This document shows, piece by piece, positions 1-7,716 of a stretch of 64,000 bases of DNA. This stretch comes from Pseudaquabacterium terrae (lineage in GTDB: Bacteria; Pseudomonadota; Gammaproteobacteria; Burkholderiales; Burkholderiaceae_C): positions 1 through 64,000 of the forward strand of contig NZ_JABRWJ010000017.1 of the NCBI RefSeq assembly GCF_013266755.1, in the 5' to 3' direction. Position 1 is the first letter of the stretch. Each line of letters begins with the position of its first letter. A program made the position numbers and the translations under genes. The notes beneath the pieces are model-generated. The model saw only the letters and a list, made by a program, of their open reading frames with translations. It made no database searches and was not told where the DNA came from.

Positions 1-8
1 CCGTGCCG

Positions 9-107
9 GATCAGGACGGCAGGGTGCCCTGTGGAGCGAGGTAAGAGGAGGAGGGAGCGGAGCGACCGGGGGACACGAGCGCAACAGGGCGCCCTGGCGG
101 CCTGATC
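9..107. repeat. Long imperfect inverted repeat left of the hut genes
   Basis: Arms at 9-32 and 84-107 are reverse complements with three mismatches in 24 positions. They enclose a purine-rich loop of 51 bases. No T tract follows, so it is not a typical intrinsic terminator. It could be a dispersed extragenic repeat or the structured 3' end of a gene left of the window. I see no gene in 1-180. Confidence 0.5.
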
Positions 108-128
108 TCGCTGAGTCTTCAATTGCAA

Positions 129-154
129 TGACAGCAATGGGCCGAAAGCTGTCA
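129..154. promoter_or_regulatory. Inverted repeat upstream of hutI, candidate operator
   Basis: TGACAGC (129-135) and GCTGTCA (148-154) are perfect 7-bp inverted arms 12 bp apart, ending 26 bp before the hutI ATG. The position fits an operator or activator site for the hut genes. It does not look like the HutC operator I know, so the regulator is unknown. Confidence 0.35.
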
Positions 155-180
155 CCGCGCAGGGCGATGGAGCATCTGAC

Positions 181-1410
181 ATGAGCACACCCCCCCTCAC
201 CCTCTGGCGCGGCGCGCGCCTGGCGACGATGTGTCCCGGCGCGCCCTGGGGCCTGATCGACGACGGCGCGCTGCTGGTCGAAGGCGACACGCTGCGCTGG
301 GTCGGCGCCGAGCACGCGCTGCCGCCGGCCCTGGCGCGCCAGGCCGAGCACGACATCTCGCTCGACGGTGCGCTGGTCACGCCGGGCCTGATCGATTGCC
401 ACACCCACCTGGTCTACGGCGGCCACCGGGCGACCGAGTTCGAGCTGCGGCTGCAAGGTGCGAGCTACGACGAGATCGCCCGCGCCGGCGGCGGCATCCG
501 CTCGACCGTCACTGCCACCCGCGTGGCCACCGATGCGCTGCTGTACAAGCTGGCCGCGCAGCGCGCACGCACGCTGATGGCCGAAGGCGTGACGACGATC
601 GAGATCAAGTCGGGCTACGGCTTGAGCGCCGAACACGAGGCGCGCTGCCTGCGCGTCGCGCGGCGCCTCGGCCGCGAACTGCCGCTGACGGTGCGCTGCA
701 CCAGCCTGGGCGCGCATGCCGTGCCGCACGAGTACACCGGCCGGCCCGACGACTACATCGATGCGGTGTGCGACTGGCTCACGATGCAGCACGGCGAAGG
801 CCTCGTCGACGCGGTCGATGCCTTCTGCGATCACATCGCCTTCACGCCGGCGCAGACGCGGCGGATCTTCGAAGCGGCGCGGCGCCTCGGCCTGCCGATC
901 AAGCTGCACGCCGAGCAGTTGAGCAACCAGCACGGCGCGGCACTGGCCGCCGAGTTCGGCGCGCTGTCGGCCGACCACCTCGAGCACCTCGACGATGCCG
1001 GCATCGCCGCGATGGCCAAGGCCGGCACGGTGGCCGTGCTGCTGCCGGGGGCGTTCTACTTCCTGCGCGAGACGCGGCTGCCGCCGACGCCCGAGCTGCG
1101 CGCCGCCGGCGTGCCGATCGCCATCGCCAGCGATCACAACCCCGGCTCGTCGCCCGGGCTGTCGCTGCTGCTGATGCTGAACATGGCCTGCACGCTGTTC
1201 CGCATGACGCCCGAGGAGGCGCTGGCCGGCGTCACCGTGCACGCGGCGCAGGCACTCGGGCTGGCGCAGACGCATGGCCGCCTGCAGGCCGGCCGCCAGG
1301 CCGACTTCGTCGTCTGGGACCTGGCGGCCCCGAACGAGCTGGCCTATTGGTTCGGGCGCAATCCCTGCCGGCGCATCGTGCGGGCCGGTGTCGAGATCGA
1401 AAGCACTTGA
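181..1410 (+). CDS. hutI: Imidazolonepropionase
   Basis: This cytoplasmic metal-dependent amidohydrolase opens the ring of 4-imidazolone-5-propionate to give N-formimino-L-glutamate, the third step of histidine degradation. Diagnostic motifs are visible: [10 protein letters not shown] at residues 72-81 with metal-binding H74 and H76, KSGYG near 144-148, HAEQ near 244-247 and DHNPG near 319-323. At 409 residues it has the usual family length. It begins a tight plus-strand run with hutG, a GNAT gene and hutF; hutG starts 2 bp after its stop. The earlier genes hutH and hutU are not seen and may lie to the left. The only regulatory hint is the inverted repeat at 129-154. Confidence 0.95.
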   Translation: MSTPPLTLWRGARLATMCPGAPWGLIDDGALLVEGDTLRWVGAEHALPPALARQAEHDISLDGALVTPGLIDCHTHLVYGGHRATEFELRLQGASYDEIARAGGGIRSTVTATRVATDALLYKLAAQRARTLMAEGVTTIEIKSGYGLSAEHEARCLRVARRLGRELPLTVRCTSLGAHAVPHEYTGRPDDYIDAVCDWLTMQHGEGLVDAVDAFCDHIAFTPAQTRRIFEAARRLGLPIKLHAEQLSNQHGAALAAEFGALSADHLEHLDDAGIAAMAKAGTVAVLLPGAFYFLRETRLPPTPELRAAGVPIAIASDHNPGSSPGLSLLLMLNMACTLFRMTPEEALAGVTVHAAQALGLAQTHGRLQAGRQADFVVWDLAAPNELAYWFGRNPCRRIVRAGVEIEST

Positions 1411-1412
1411 CG

Positions 1413-2204
1413 ATGGACGAGGTCTTCACGCTTCGCCGCGGCAGCACGCCGCTCCTGATCAGCCTGCCGCATGTCGGCACCGAACTGCCGGACGCTCAGA
1501 AGCCGCGTTATGTCGAGCGCGCGCTGGCGCTGGAGGACACCGATTGGCACCTCGAGCGGCTGTACGGCTTCGCCACCTCCCTCGGCGCCTCGATGCTGGT
1601 ACCGCGCTACAGCCGCTACCTGATCGACCTGAACCGGCCGCCGGAGAACGTGCCGATGTACCCCGGCGCCAACAACACCGAGCTGTGCCCGACGCGCTTC
1701 TTCTCCGGCGATGCGCTGTACCGCCCCGGCCAGGCCCCCGACGAGCCTGAGATCACGCGCCGCATCACGCACTACTGGCGCCCGTACCACGACGCACTGG
1801 CGGCCGAGCTCGAGCGGCTGCGCGCCGAGCACGGTTACGCGCTGCTGTTCGATGGCCACAGCATCAAGTCGCACCTGCCCTGGCTCTTCGAGGGCAAGCT
1901 GACCGACCTGAACCTGGGCACCGCCGAGGGCCGCAGTTGCGCGCCGGCGCTGCGCACCGCGCTGGCCGAGGTGCTGGCCGGCCAGGACAGCTTCACGCAG
2001 GTGGTCGACGGCCGCTTCAAGGGCGGCCACATCACACGCCATTACGGCCGGCCGGCCGAGAACATCCACGCCGTGCAGCTCGAGATGTGCTGGTCCAGCT
2101 ACATGGATGAAGCACCACCCTGGGCCTGGGACCCGGCGCGCGCCGCGAACATGCTGCCGCTGCTGCGCCGGCTGCTGCAGGCGATGCTGGACTGGCGGCC
2201 GTGA
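1413..2204 (+). CDS. hutG: N-formylglutamate deformylase
   Basis: This 263-residue enzyme hydrolyses N-formyl-L-glutamate to glutamate and formate, the last step of the five-step histidine pathway. The sequence matches the N-formylglutamate amidohydrolase family: ISLPHVG near the N-terminus, then RYLIDLNRP, an FDGHS segment around the middle and a late HITRHYGRP segment. I chose the ATG at 1413, 2 bp after the hutI stop. The same frame is open far upstream inside hutI, but that part is an out-of-frame shadow. Its stop overlaps the GTG of the next gene. The presence of hutF with hutG shows that this strain uses the deiminase/deformylase route and not one-step formiminoglutamase. Confidence 0.93.
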   Translation: MDEVFTLRRGSTPLLISLPHVGTELPDAQKPRYVERALALEDTDWHLERLYGFATSLGASMLVPRYSRYLIDLNRPPENVPMYPGANNTELCPTRFFSGDALYRPGQAPDEPEITRRITHYWRPYHDALAAELERLRAEHGYALLFDGHSIKSHLPWLFEGKLTDLNLGTAEGRSCAPALRTALAEVLAGQDSFTQVVDGRFKGGHITRHYGRPAENIHAVQLEMCWSSYMDEAPPWAWDPARAANMLPLLRRLLQAMLDWRP

Positions 2205-2665
2205 TCCATTTCGAGCCGGTCGACCCGCAGCATCCGGACGCACTGGCGCTGCTGCACGAGGCGGCGCTGGAAGCGCGCACGTTGTATCCGGAGCTGTTCG
2301 CGCCCGATGCACCGCTGCCGACCAATGCACCGGCCGAGCCGGGCAGCCTGTACCTGCTGGCGCGGGAACAAGGCCGCGCGCTGGCCTGCGGCGCCCTGCG
2401 GCCGATCGATGCGCAGACGGCCGAGCTGCGCCGCATGTTCGTCACCCACGACGCGCGCCGCCGGGGCCTGGCGCGCGCAGTGCTGCAGCAGCTCGAAGCG
2501 GCCGCGCCGACGCTCGGTTATCGGCGCCTGCGCCTGGAGACCGGCTACCGGCAGGTGCCGGCGATGACGCTCTATCAATCGTGCGGCTGGCGGCCGATCG
2601 AAGCCTTCGGGTCCTATGTCGGCGACCCCACCAGCCGCTGCTTCGAGAAGATCCTGCTGCCATGA
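2201..2665 (+). CDS. GNAT family N-acetyltransferase inside the hut operon
   Basis: This 154-residue protein has the GNAT fold signature: a central FVTHDARRRGLARAVLQ segment with the acetyl-CoA pyrophosphate loop at about residues 86-91, then a beta strand and TLYQSCGWRPI near the C-terminus, which is the usual GNAT ending. The GTG start at 2201 shares GTGA with the hutG stop, and its own stop shares ATGA with the hutF start. It is therefore translationally coupled on both sides and belongs to the hut transcript. The acceptor substrate cannot be read from sequence; a histidine-related amine or amino acid is only a guess from context. Confidence 0.85.
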   Translation: MIHFEPVDPQHPDALALLHEAALEARTLYPELFAPDAPLPTNAPAEPGSLYLLAREQGRALACGALRPIDAQTAELRRMFVTHDARRRGLARAVLQQLEAAAPTLGYRRLRLETGYRQVPAMTLYQSCGWRPIEAFGSYVGDPTSRCFEKILLP

Positions 2666-4050
2666 CGCACGACGAATCACTGCTGTGGGCGCCGCGCGCC
2701 TGGATCGACGGCCGCTGGCGTGAGCGCGTCGTGCTGCGCATCGGTGCCGACGGCTGTTTCGCCGAGCTGCAGCCCGACCAGCCCCCGCCGCCCGACGCGA
2801 CGCAGCTGTCCGGCCCCGTGCTGCCCGGCCTCGTCAACGCCCACAGCCACGCCTTCCAGCGCGCCTTCGCCGGCCTGGCCGAGCGCCGCAGCGGCGCGCA
2901 CGACGACTTCTGGAGCTGGCGCGACCGCATGTACGGCGTCGCGCTGCGCATCTCGCCCACGGCGCTCGAAGCGGTCGCCGCGCAGCTGTATGCCGAGCTG
3001 CTGCAAGGCGGCTACACGCAGGTCTGCGAGTTCCACTACCTGCACCACGCGCCGGACGGCCAACCCTACGCCGATCCGCTGACGATGTGCCACGCGCTGC
3101 AGCGCGCCGCCAACCGCACCGGCATCGGCCTGACGCTGCTGCCGGTGCTGTACGAGCGCGCCGGCTTCGCCGCGCCGCGGCTGCGCGACGACCAGCGCCG
3201 CTTCGCCACCGACGTCGAACGCGTGCTGGCGCTGCGCGACGGCGTGCGTGCGGCGCGCTGGCCGCTGGTCAACGCCGGCGTCGCGATCCACTCGCTGCGC
3301 GCCGCGGCACCCGAATCGATCCACCGGCTGCAGAGCGCGCTCGACGGCGACGCCGGACCGATCCACATCCACATCGCCGAGCAGACCGCCGAGGTCGACG
3401 ACTGCCTCGCAGCCACCGGTGCGCGGCCGATCGAGTGGCTGGCCCGGCACGTCGCGCTCGATGCGCGCTGGCACCTGGTGCATGCGACGCACGCGACGGC
3501 CGCCGAAATCGACACCGTGGCCGAGAGCGGCGCCGGCGTCGTGATCTGCCCGAGCACTGAGGCCAACCTCGGCGACGGGCTGACCGACATCCCGCGCTGG
3601 CTGCAGCAGGGCACCGTGCTGTCGATCGGCTCGGACAGCCATGTCGCGCGTTCGGCGATGGCCGAGCTGCGGCTGCTCGAAGAGGGGCAGCGCCTCGCAC
3701 TGCGGCGGCGCAATGTCGCCGCGGCGCCCGAGGCCGGTTGCGACGCGACCGCCGCGCACCTGTTCGACCGAATGCTTGCCGGCGGTGCCGCGGCCGCGTC
3801 TTTTGCGCGTTGGGGGCTGCGGCCCGGCGCGCGCGCCGACCTGCTGGTGCTTGATGCCGAAGCGCCCGGCCTGCTCGGCGTGCCGGCGTCGCACCTGCTC
3901 GACGCGCTGGTCTTCGCCACCGATGCGCCGGCCTTCGCCGAGGTGCGGGTCGCCGGACGCACGGTGCTCTCGGGCGGCCGGCGCCATGACCAGCAGGCGC
4001 TGCGCAGCGCCTTCGCCGACGCGATGGCGGCGCTGTGGTCTGACGCCTGA
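2662..4050 (+). CDS. hutF: Formimidoylglutamate deiminase
   Basis: This 462-residue amidohydrolase converts N-formimino-L-glutamate to N-formyl-L-glutamate and ammonia, feeding HutG. Metal-binding motifs include VNAHSHAFQRAF with H61 and H63, HIHIAEQ near 235-241, a conserved HATH segment near 274-277 and SIGSDSH near 321-327. The AFQRAFAG and DDFWSWRDRMY segments are characteristic of HutF rather than of other deaminases. The ATG at 2662 overlaps the GNAT stop. The longer upstream frame runs through the GNAT gene in the wrong phase and is ignored. This is the last hut gene; 113 bp separate it from the next gene. Confidence 0.93.
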   Translation: MTHDESLLWAPRAWIDGRWRERVVLRIGADGCFAELQPDQPPPPDATQLSGPVLPGLVNAHSHAFQRAFAGLAERRSGAHDDFWSWRDRMYGVALRISPTALEAVAAQLYAELLQGGYTQVCEFHYLHHAPDGQPYADPLTMCHALQRAANRTGIGLTLLPVLYERAGFAAPRLRDDQRRFATDVERVLALRDGVRAARWPLVNAGVAIHSLRAAAPESIHRLQSALDGDAGPIHIHIAEQTAEVDDCLAATGARPIEWLARHVALDARWHLVHATHATAAEIDTVAESGAGVVICPSTEANLGDGLTDIPRWLQQGTVLSIGSDSHVARSAMAELRLLEEGQRLALRRRNVAAAPEAGCDATAAHLFDRMLAGGAAAASFARWGLRPGARADLLVLDAEAPGLLGVPASHLLDALVFATDAPAFAEVRVAGRTVLSGGRRHDQQALRSAFADAMAALWSDA

Positions 4051-4163
4051 CGGGCTGGCATCGCGCGGCGTCCGGGCGGGCGCCGGGCATTCGCTTGCAA
4101 GCCTTACCGGCCGCGACGAGATCGCCGCGCTAAGCTCGCGCGCTTTGCCCGCCTTGATCGCCG

Positions 4164-5570
4164 ATGCCCTTCGTCGTTGTTCGCCTCTTCGCCGTGCTTG
4201 CGTTGCTGTTGTCGCTGGCCATCACGGCGCAGGCGGCAACACCGTCAGGCTGCGAAGTGTTCTGGCAGCTGACGCCGCGCTGGGCCGACAGCGGCGCGGC
4301 CACGCAACTCGATCTGCGGCTGGCGGTCGACGGCGGGCCGCTGGTGCCGCAGCCGCTGGCCGACGATCCGGCGCTGATGATCGGCGCGCGGCAGCTCGCC
4401 TTCGCCGGGCGTGCGCTGCTGATGCTGCCGCCGGCGCTGGCCGGCCGTGCAACGCTGCAGATGTGCCTGCAGGTCGACGGGCTGTCGCCCGACCAGCGGC
4501 TCTTCAGCAGCCTGCATCCGGCGCCGGGCGACGACCGCCTGCTGCGCTGGCAGGGGCCGCCGGCGCTGGCGCGCGAGATCGTGATCGCCGCCGGCAGCTG
4601 GCAACTGCGTGAGCGAATCGCCGAGGGCCAGGCGCTGCGGATCGTGCTGCCGACCGATGGCGCGGGCAGTGCCAACGTGGCCGACGCCGTGGCCGATGCG
4701 GCGGTGCGGGTGGTCACCGCGCAGCGCCGCTTCTGGGGCGCGACCGAGACCCCGCGCTCGACGTGGCTGGTGACGCTGGCGGCCAATGACAACGGCAGCC
4801 CCGCCGGGGCCATCGGCCTGCACGATGCGCTGCTGCTGCGCCTGCCTTCGGGCGCGCAGGCCATCGAGCCGGTGATCGAGACGCTGCTCGCCCAGGCCGC
4901 CCTGCGCAACTGGTTTCGCGAGCGTTTCGGCCCGGTCGCCTTCGCGCCGCGCGGCGACGAAGCCGCGAGCGCCTGGTTCAGCGAAGGCTTCAGCCTGTTC
5001 TACGCACTGCGCCTGCGCGCCGCCGACGGCAGCGGTTCGCTCGATGGCCTGGCGGCGGCACTGACGATGTTGTGGAACCAGCCCGGCACGAATCCCGCCG
5101 CGCTGCCCTGGCTTGCGGCGCACTGGCACAGCGCGCTGCAGGCACGCGGCCACGCGGGCGGACTCGATGCCGTGCTGCACCGACTGCAACTGCCGCCGGC
5201 GGCGCGTCGGGATGACGGCGGCCCGTTCGGTCCGTTGAGCCAGCCGCTGGCGGTGCATCGGCTGCAGGCTGCAGTGCGCCCGCTGCTCGGCGAGTCGATG
5301 CGCGCCGACCTGCTGCACTTCATCGGACCCGGCGCCGCGCCGAGCAGGTCGACGCTGGGACCCTGCTTCGAGCTCGATGTCGCCGCACGGCGCATCAGCG
5401 CGGCGCGTGATGCCGCCTCGTCGGCGGCGTGTCAGGCCTGGCTCGGTGTCGGCCGCAGCGCGGCTGCGGCTGCAGCGGCCAATGCGCAGCCGCCGAAGGC
5501 CGCTGCGGGCAAGAACGCCGCCGCCAGCTCGAAAGCGACGAAGGCCGCGCCGAAGCGCCGCAAGCGCTGA
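4164..5570 (+). CDS. Secreted protein resembling an M1/M61 peptidase without its zinc motif
   Basis: This 468-residue protein starts with a clear Sec signal peptide (hydrophobic stretch ending AQA near residue 24). Around 270-280 it has AWFSEGFSLFYALRLR, close to the WLSEGF segment found after the catalytic zinc motif of M1 and M61 metallopeptidases. The expected HExxH position instead reads ETLLAQAALRNWF, so zinc-binding histidines are missing. The C-terminus is an alanine- and lysine-rich tail, probably disordered and basic. I infer a periplasmic non-catalytic relative of these peptidases. It is convergent with map, 7 bp apart, and is not obviously part of the hut operon. Confidence 0.6.
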   Translation: MPFVVVRLFAVLALLLSLAITAQAATPSGCEVFWQLTPRWADSGAATQLDLRLAVDGGPLVPQPLADDPALMIGARQLAFAGRALLMLPPALAGRATLQMCLQVDGLSPDQRLFSSLHPAPGDDRLLRWQGPPALAREIVIAAGSWQLRERIAEGQALRIVLPTDGAGSANVADAVADAAVRVVTAQRRFWGATETPRSTWLVTLAANDNGSPAGAIGLHDALLLRLPSGAQAIEPVIETLLAQAALRNWFRERFGPVAFAPRGDEAASAWFSEGFSLFYALRLRAADGSGSLDGLAAALTMLWNQPGTNPAALPWLAAHWHSALQARGHAGGLDAVLHRLQLPPAARRDDGGPFGPLSQPLAVHRLQAAVRPLLGESMRADLLHFIGPGAAPSRSTLGPCFELDVAARRISAARDAASSAACQAWLGVGRSAAAAAAANAQPPKAAAGKNAAASSKATKAAPKRRKR

Positions 5571-5577
5571 CCGGCGC

Positions 5578-6336
5578 TCAGTGCACCCAGCGCAGGTCGG
5601 TCACGACGATCGGCCCGTGGCGGCCGACGACCAGCGTGTGCTCGTACTGCGCCGTCAGGCCACCCGCCGGCCCGACCAGCGTCCAGCCATCGCCGGTCTC
5701 GACCGCGGCACGCGCCTTGGTCGACAGGAAGGGCTCGATCGTGAACACCTGGCCGACCTGCATCAGGCGCCGGTCACGCGGCTCGTGATAACCGGTGATC
5801 TCGGTGGGGTCCTCGTGCAGCGCGGCGCCGACGCCGTGACTGCAGAGGTTGCGCACGATGCGCAGCCCGCTGGCCCGCGCGACCCGCTCGATCGCCGCGC
5901 CGATGCGGTTCAAGCGCGCACCGGCCTTGACCTCGGCCAGCGCCGCATCGAGCGCTGCACGCGTCGCCACGCGCACGCGGCGCTTGGCCGCGCTGTCCGG
6001 CGGCACGACCGTGCTCGCGCCGGTGTCGGCGAAGAAACCGCCGACCCGTGCCGAGACATCGATGTTGACCATGTCGCCGGCGCGCAGCACGCGCGCGCCC
6101 GGGATGCCATGGGCAATCTCCTCGTTGACGCTGATGCAGGTGGCACCGGGAAAGCCATAGGTCAGGCGCGGCGCCGGCTCGGCATGGCCTTCAGCCAGCC
6201 AGCGCTCGCCGAGCGCATCGAGCTCGTCGGTGCGCATGCCCGGCTCGATCGCCGCGGCCATGCGGCGCAGCACGTCGGCCACCGTGCGGCCGGCGCGTTG
6301 CAGGCCTTCGAGTTCTTCCTGGGTGTGGATCGTCAT
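5578..6336 (-). CDS. map: Methionine aminopeptidase, type I
   Basis: This 252-residue cytoplasmic enzyme removes the initiator methionine from nascent proteins. The five metal ligands of the family can be placed: Asp in VNIDVSA, Asp in FFADTGAS, His in CSHGVGAALHEDP, Glu in FTIEPFL and Glu in QYEHTLVV. The length is typical for type I. Its ATG overlaps the stop of the upstream HAD gene (ATGA), so it is translated from the LysE/HAD/map transcript and not next to rpsB as map often is. It may be a second map paralogue in this genome; I cannot check that from the window. Confidence 0.93.
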   Translation of the reverse strand: MTIHTQEELEGLQRAGRTVADVLRRMAAAIEPGMRTDELDALGERWLAEGHAEPAPRLTYGFPGATCISVNEEIAHGIPGARVLRAGDMVNIDVSARVGGFFADTGASTVVPPDSAAKRRVRVATRAALDAALAEVKAGARLNRIGAAIERVARASGLRIVRNLCSHGVGAALHEDPTEITGYHEPRDRRLMQVGQVFTIEPFLSTKARAAVETGDGWTLVGPAGGLTAQYEHTLVVGRHGPIVVTDLRWVH

Positions 6337-7031
6337 GAGGGGGTTTTTCGAATGAGCCGCGAGAGTACACCGGCGTCGGCAGCGTGCGCGGCCTGCAGCA
6401 GCGCCGGCAACTCGCGCATGTGGCCGAAGGTGGTGTCGGCGCCGGCCTCGTGCAGCCGCGCCGCCGGCGTCATCGCGGCGTAGCCGAGCACCCGCATGCC
6501 GGCGGCGCGCGCGGCAGCAACGCCGGTCGGGCTGTCCTCGATCACCACGCAGTGCTCGGCGCGCGCGGCCATCGTGCGCGCGGCGTGCAGGAACAGGTCC
6601 GGCGCCGGCTTCGGGCGCTCGACGTCCTCGGCGCTGAACATGCGGTCCTCGAAGTGCGGCAGCAGACCGGTGTGGCCGAGCGTGAAGCGCATCTTCTCGC
6701 GCGGAGCGTTCGACGCAACGCAGTACGGCGACGGCAGCGCGCGCACGACCTCGTGAACCCCGTCAACGGCGCGCAGCTCGGCACGAAACGCGTCGAAGGT
6801 GCGGGCGACGAAGGCCGCGATGAAGTCGGCCGGCACCGCGCGTCCCAGCAGCCCGGCCGCCACCTGCAGCAGCCCCCGCTCGGACGTGCCCATGAAGTGG
6901 CCGTAGGTCGCCTCCAGCGACAGCTCGACACCGAGCTCGCCGAGCATCTGCTGCAGCACCGTGTGGCTCAGGTGCTCGCTGTCGACGAGCACGCCGTCGC
7001 AGTCGAAGATGACCAGTCGGGGTTCGGACAC
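6333..7031 (-). CDS. HAD-superfamily phosphatase, beta-phosphoglucomutase-like
   Basis: This protein of about 232 residues carries the HAD motifs in order: FDCDGVLVDSE at the N-terminus (nucleophile Asp10, acid/base Asp12), VASNAP as motif II, the lysine of RPKPAPDLFL as motif III and VIEDSPTGV as motif IV. The helical cap between motifs I and II marks subfamily IA, the group of YieH-type sugar-phosphate phosphatases and beta-phosphoglucomutases. I use the GTG at 7031, giving VSEPRLVIFDCDG, because the open frame upstream runs into the LysE gene. It lies 10 bp after the LysE stop and overlaps map by 4 bp. The substrate is unknown. Confidence 0.85.
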   Translation of the reverse strand: MSEPRLVIFDCDGVLVDSEHLSHTVLQQMLGELGVELSLEATYGHFMGTSERGLLQVAAGLLGRAVPADFIAAFVARTFDAFRAELRAVDGVHEVVRALPSPYCVASNAPREKMRFTLGHTGLLPHFEDRMFSAEDVERPKPAPDLFLHAARTMAARAEHCVVIEDSPTGVAAARAAGMRVLGYAAMTPAARLHEAGADTTFGHMRELPALLQAAHAADAGVLSRLIRKTPS

Positions 7032-7041
7032 GGCGCAGGGC

Positions 7042-7686
7042 TCAGGCTGTTTTCGCCAGCGCCAACCTCGACGCGAGGAAGACGAACAGCAGGCCGAGCA
7101 GGCCATTGCCGTGCCGCTGCAGCGACGGCCCAGCGGGCCGGAACGATCGAAGCAGCGCGAAGAGCGCCGAGGCCAGCAGGTTGAAGGCGAAGGCCAGGAA
7201 CGTCAGCAGCAGGCCGAGCACGGCGAGTTGAAGCGACGGATTCCCCAGCGATGAATTGACGAACTGCGGCAGGAACAGGCTGAAGAACAGCAGCGCCTTC
7301 GGATTCAAAAGGTTGTTCAGCAGTCCCACGGCGACCAGCGTCGACATCTTCTGCTCGACGACCCCGGCCGCAGGAGCCGCTTCACTCGGCCGCGCCTTGT
7401 GCCAGGCCATCAGCATCCGGATGCCCAGGAAGCCGAAATAACACGCGCCCAGCAGCCGGAGCACCGTCGCGGCCAGCGGCCACGATTCCATCAGCCGCCC
7501 CAGGCCGAGCGCGACGAGTGCCGTCTGCAACAGGCCCGCGAGCATGACACCGAGCGAGCAGGCGGCACCGTACTTGAATCCTCGCCTGATCGACTGCACC
7601 GAAATGAGCAGCATGTCGGGGCCGGGGACGAGCAGCAGCACCACGACGGCACTCAGGTACAGCGGAAGGGTCTGGTAGTCGATCAT
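7042..7686 (-). CDS. LysE/RhtB-family exporter
   Basis: This inner-membrane protein of about 214 residues has the LysE/RhtB layout: a first helix ending LLLVPGPDMLLI with the family PGP signature, about six hydrophobic segments, and the conserved LLNNLLNPKALLFFSLFLPQFV segment in the middle. Family members export amino acids such as lysine, threonine or homoserine; the actual substrate cannot be assigned. The ATG at 7686 is preferred over the in-frame TTG at 7701, but neither has a strong Shine-Dalgarno sequence. It is the first gene of an operon with the HAD phosphatase and map. Confidence 0.87.
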   Translation of the reverse strand: MIDYQTLPLYLSAVVVLLLVPGPDMLLISVQSIRRGFKYGAACSLGVMLAGLLQTALVALGLGRLMESWPLAATVLRLLGACYFGFLGIRMLMAWHKARPSEAAPAAGVVEQKMSTLVAVGLLNNLLNPKALLFFSLFLPQFVNSSLGNPSLQLAVLGLLLTFLAFAFNLLASALFALLRSFRPAGPSLQRHGNGLLGLLFVFLASRLALAKTA

Positions 7687-7716
7687 GACGAGCTGGAGCA
7701 AGCAAGGAGGCGCGGC

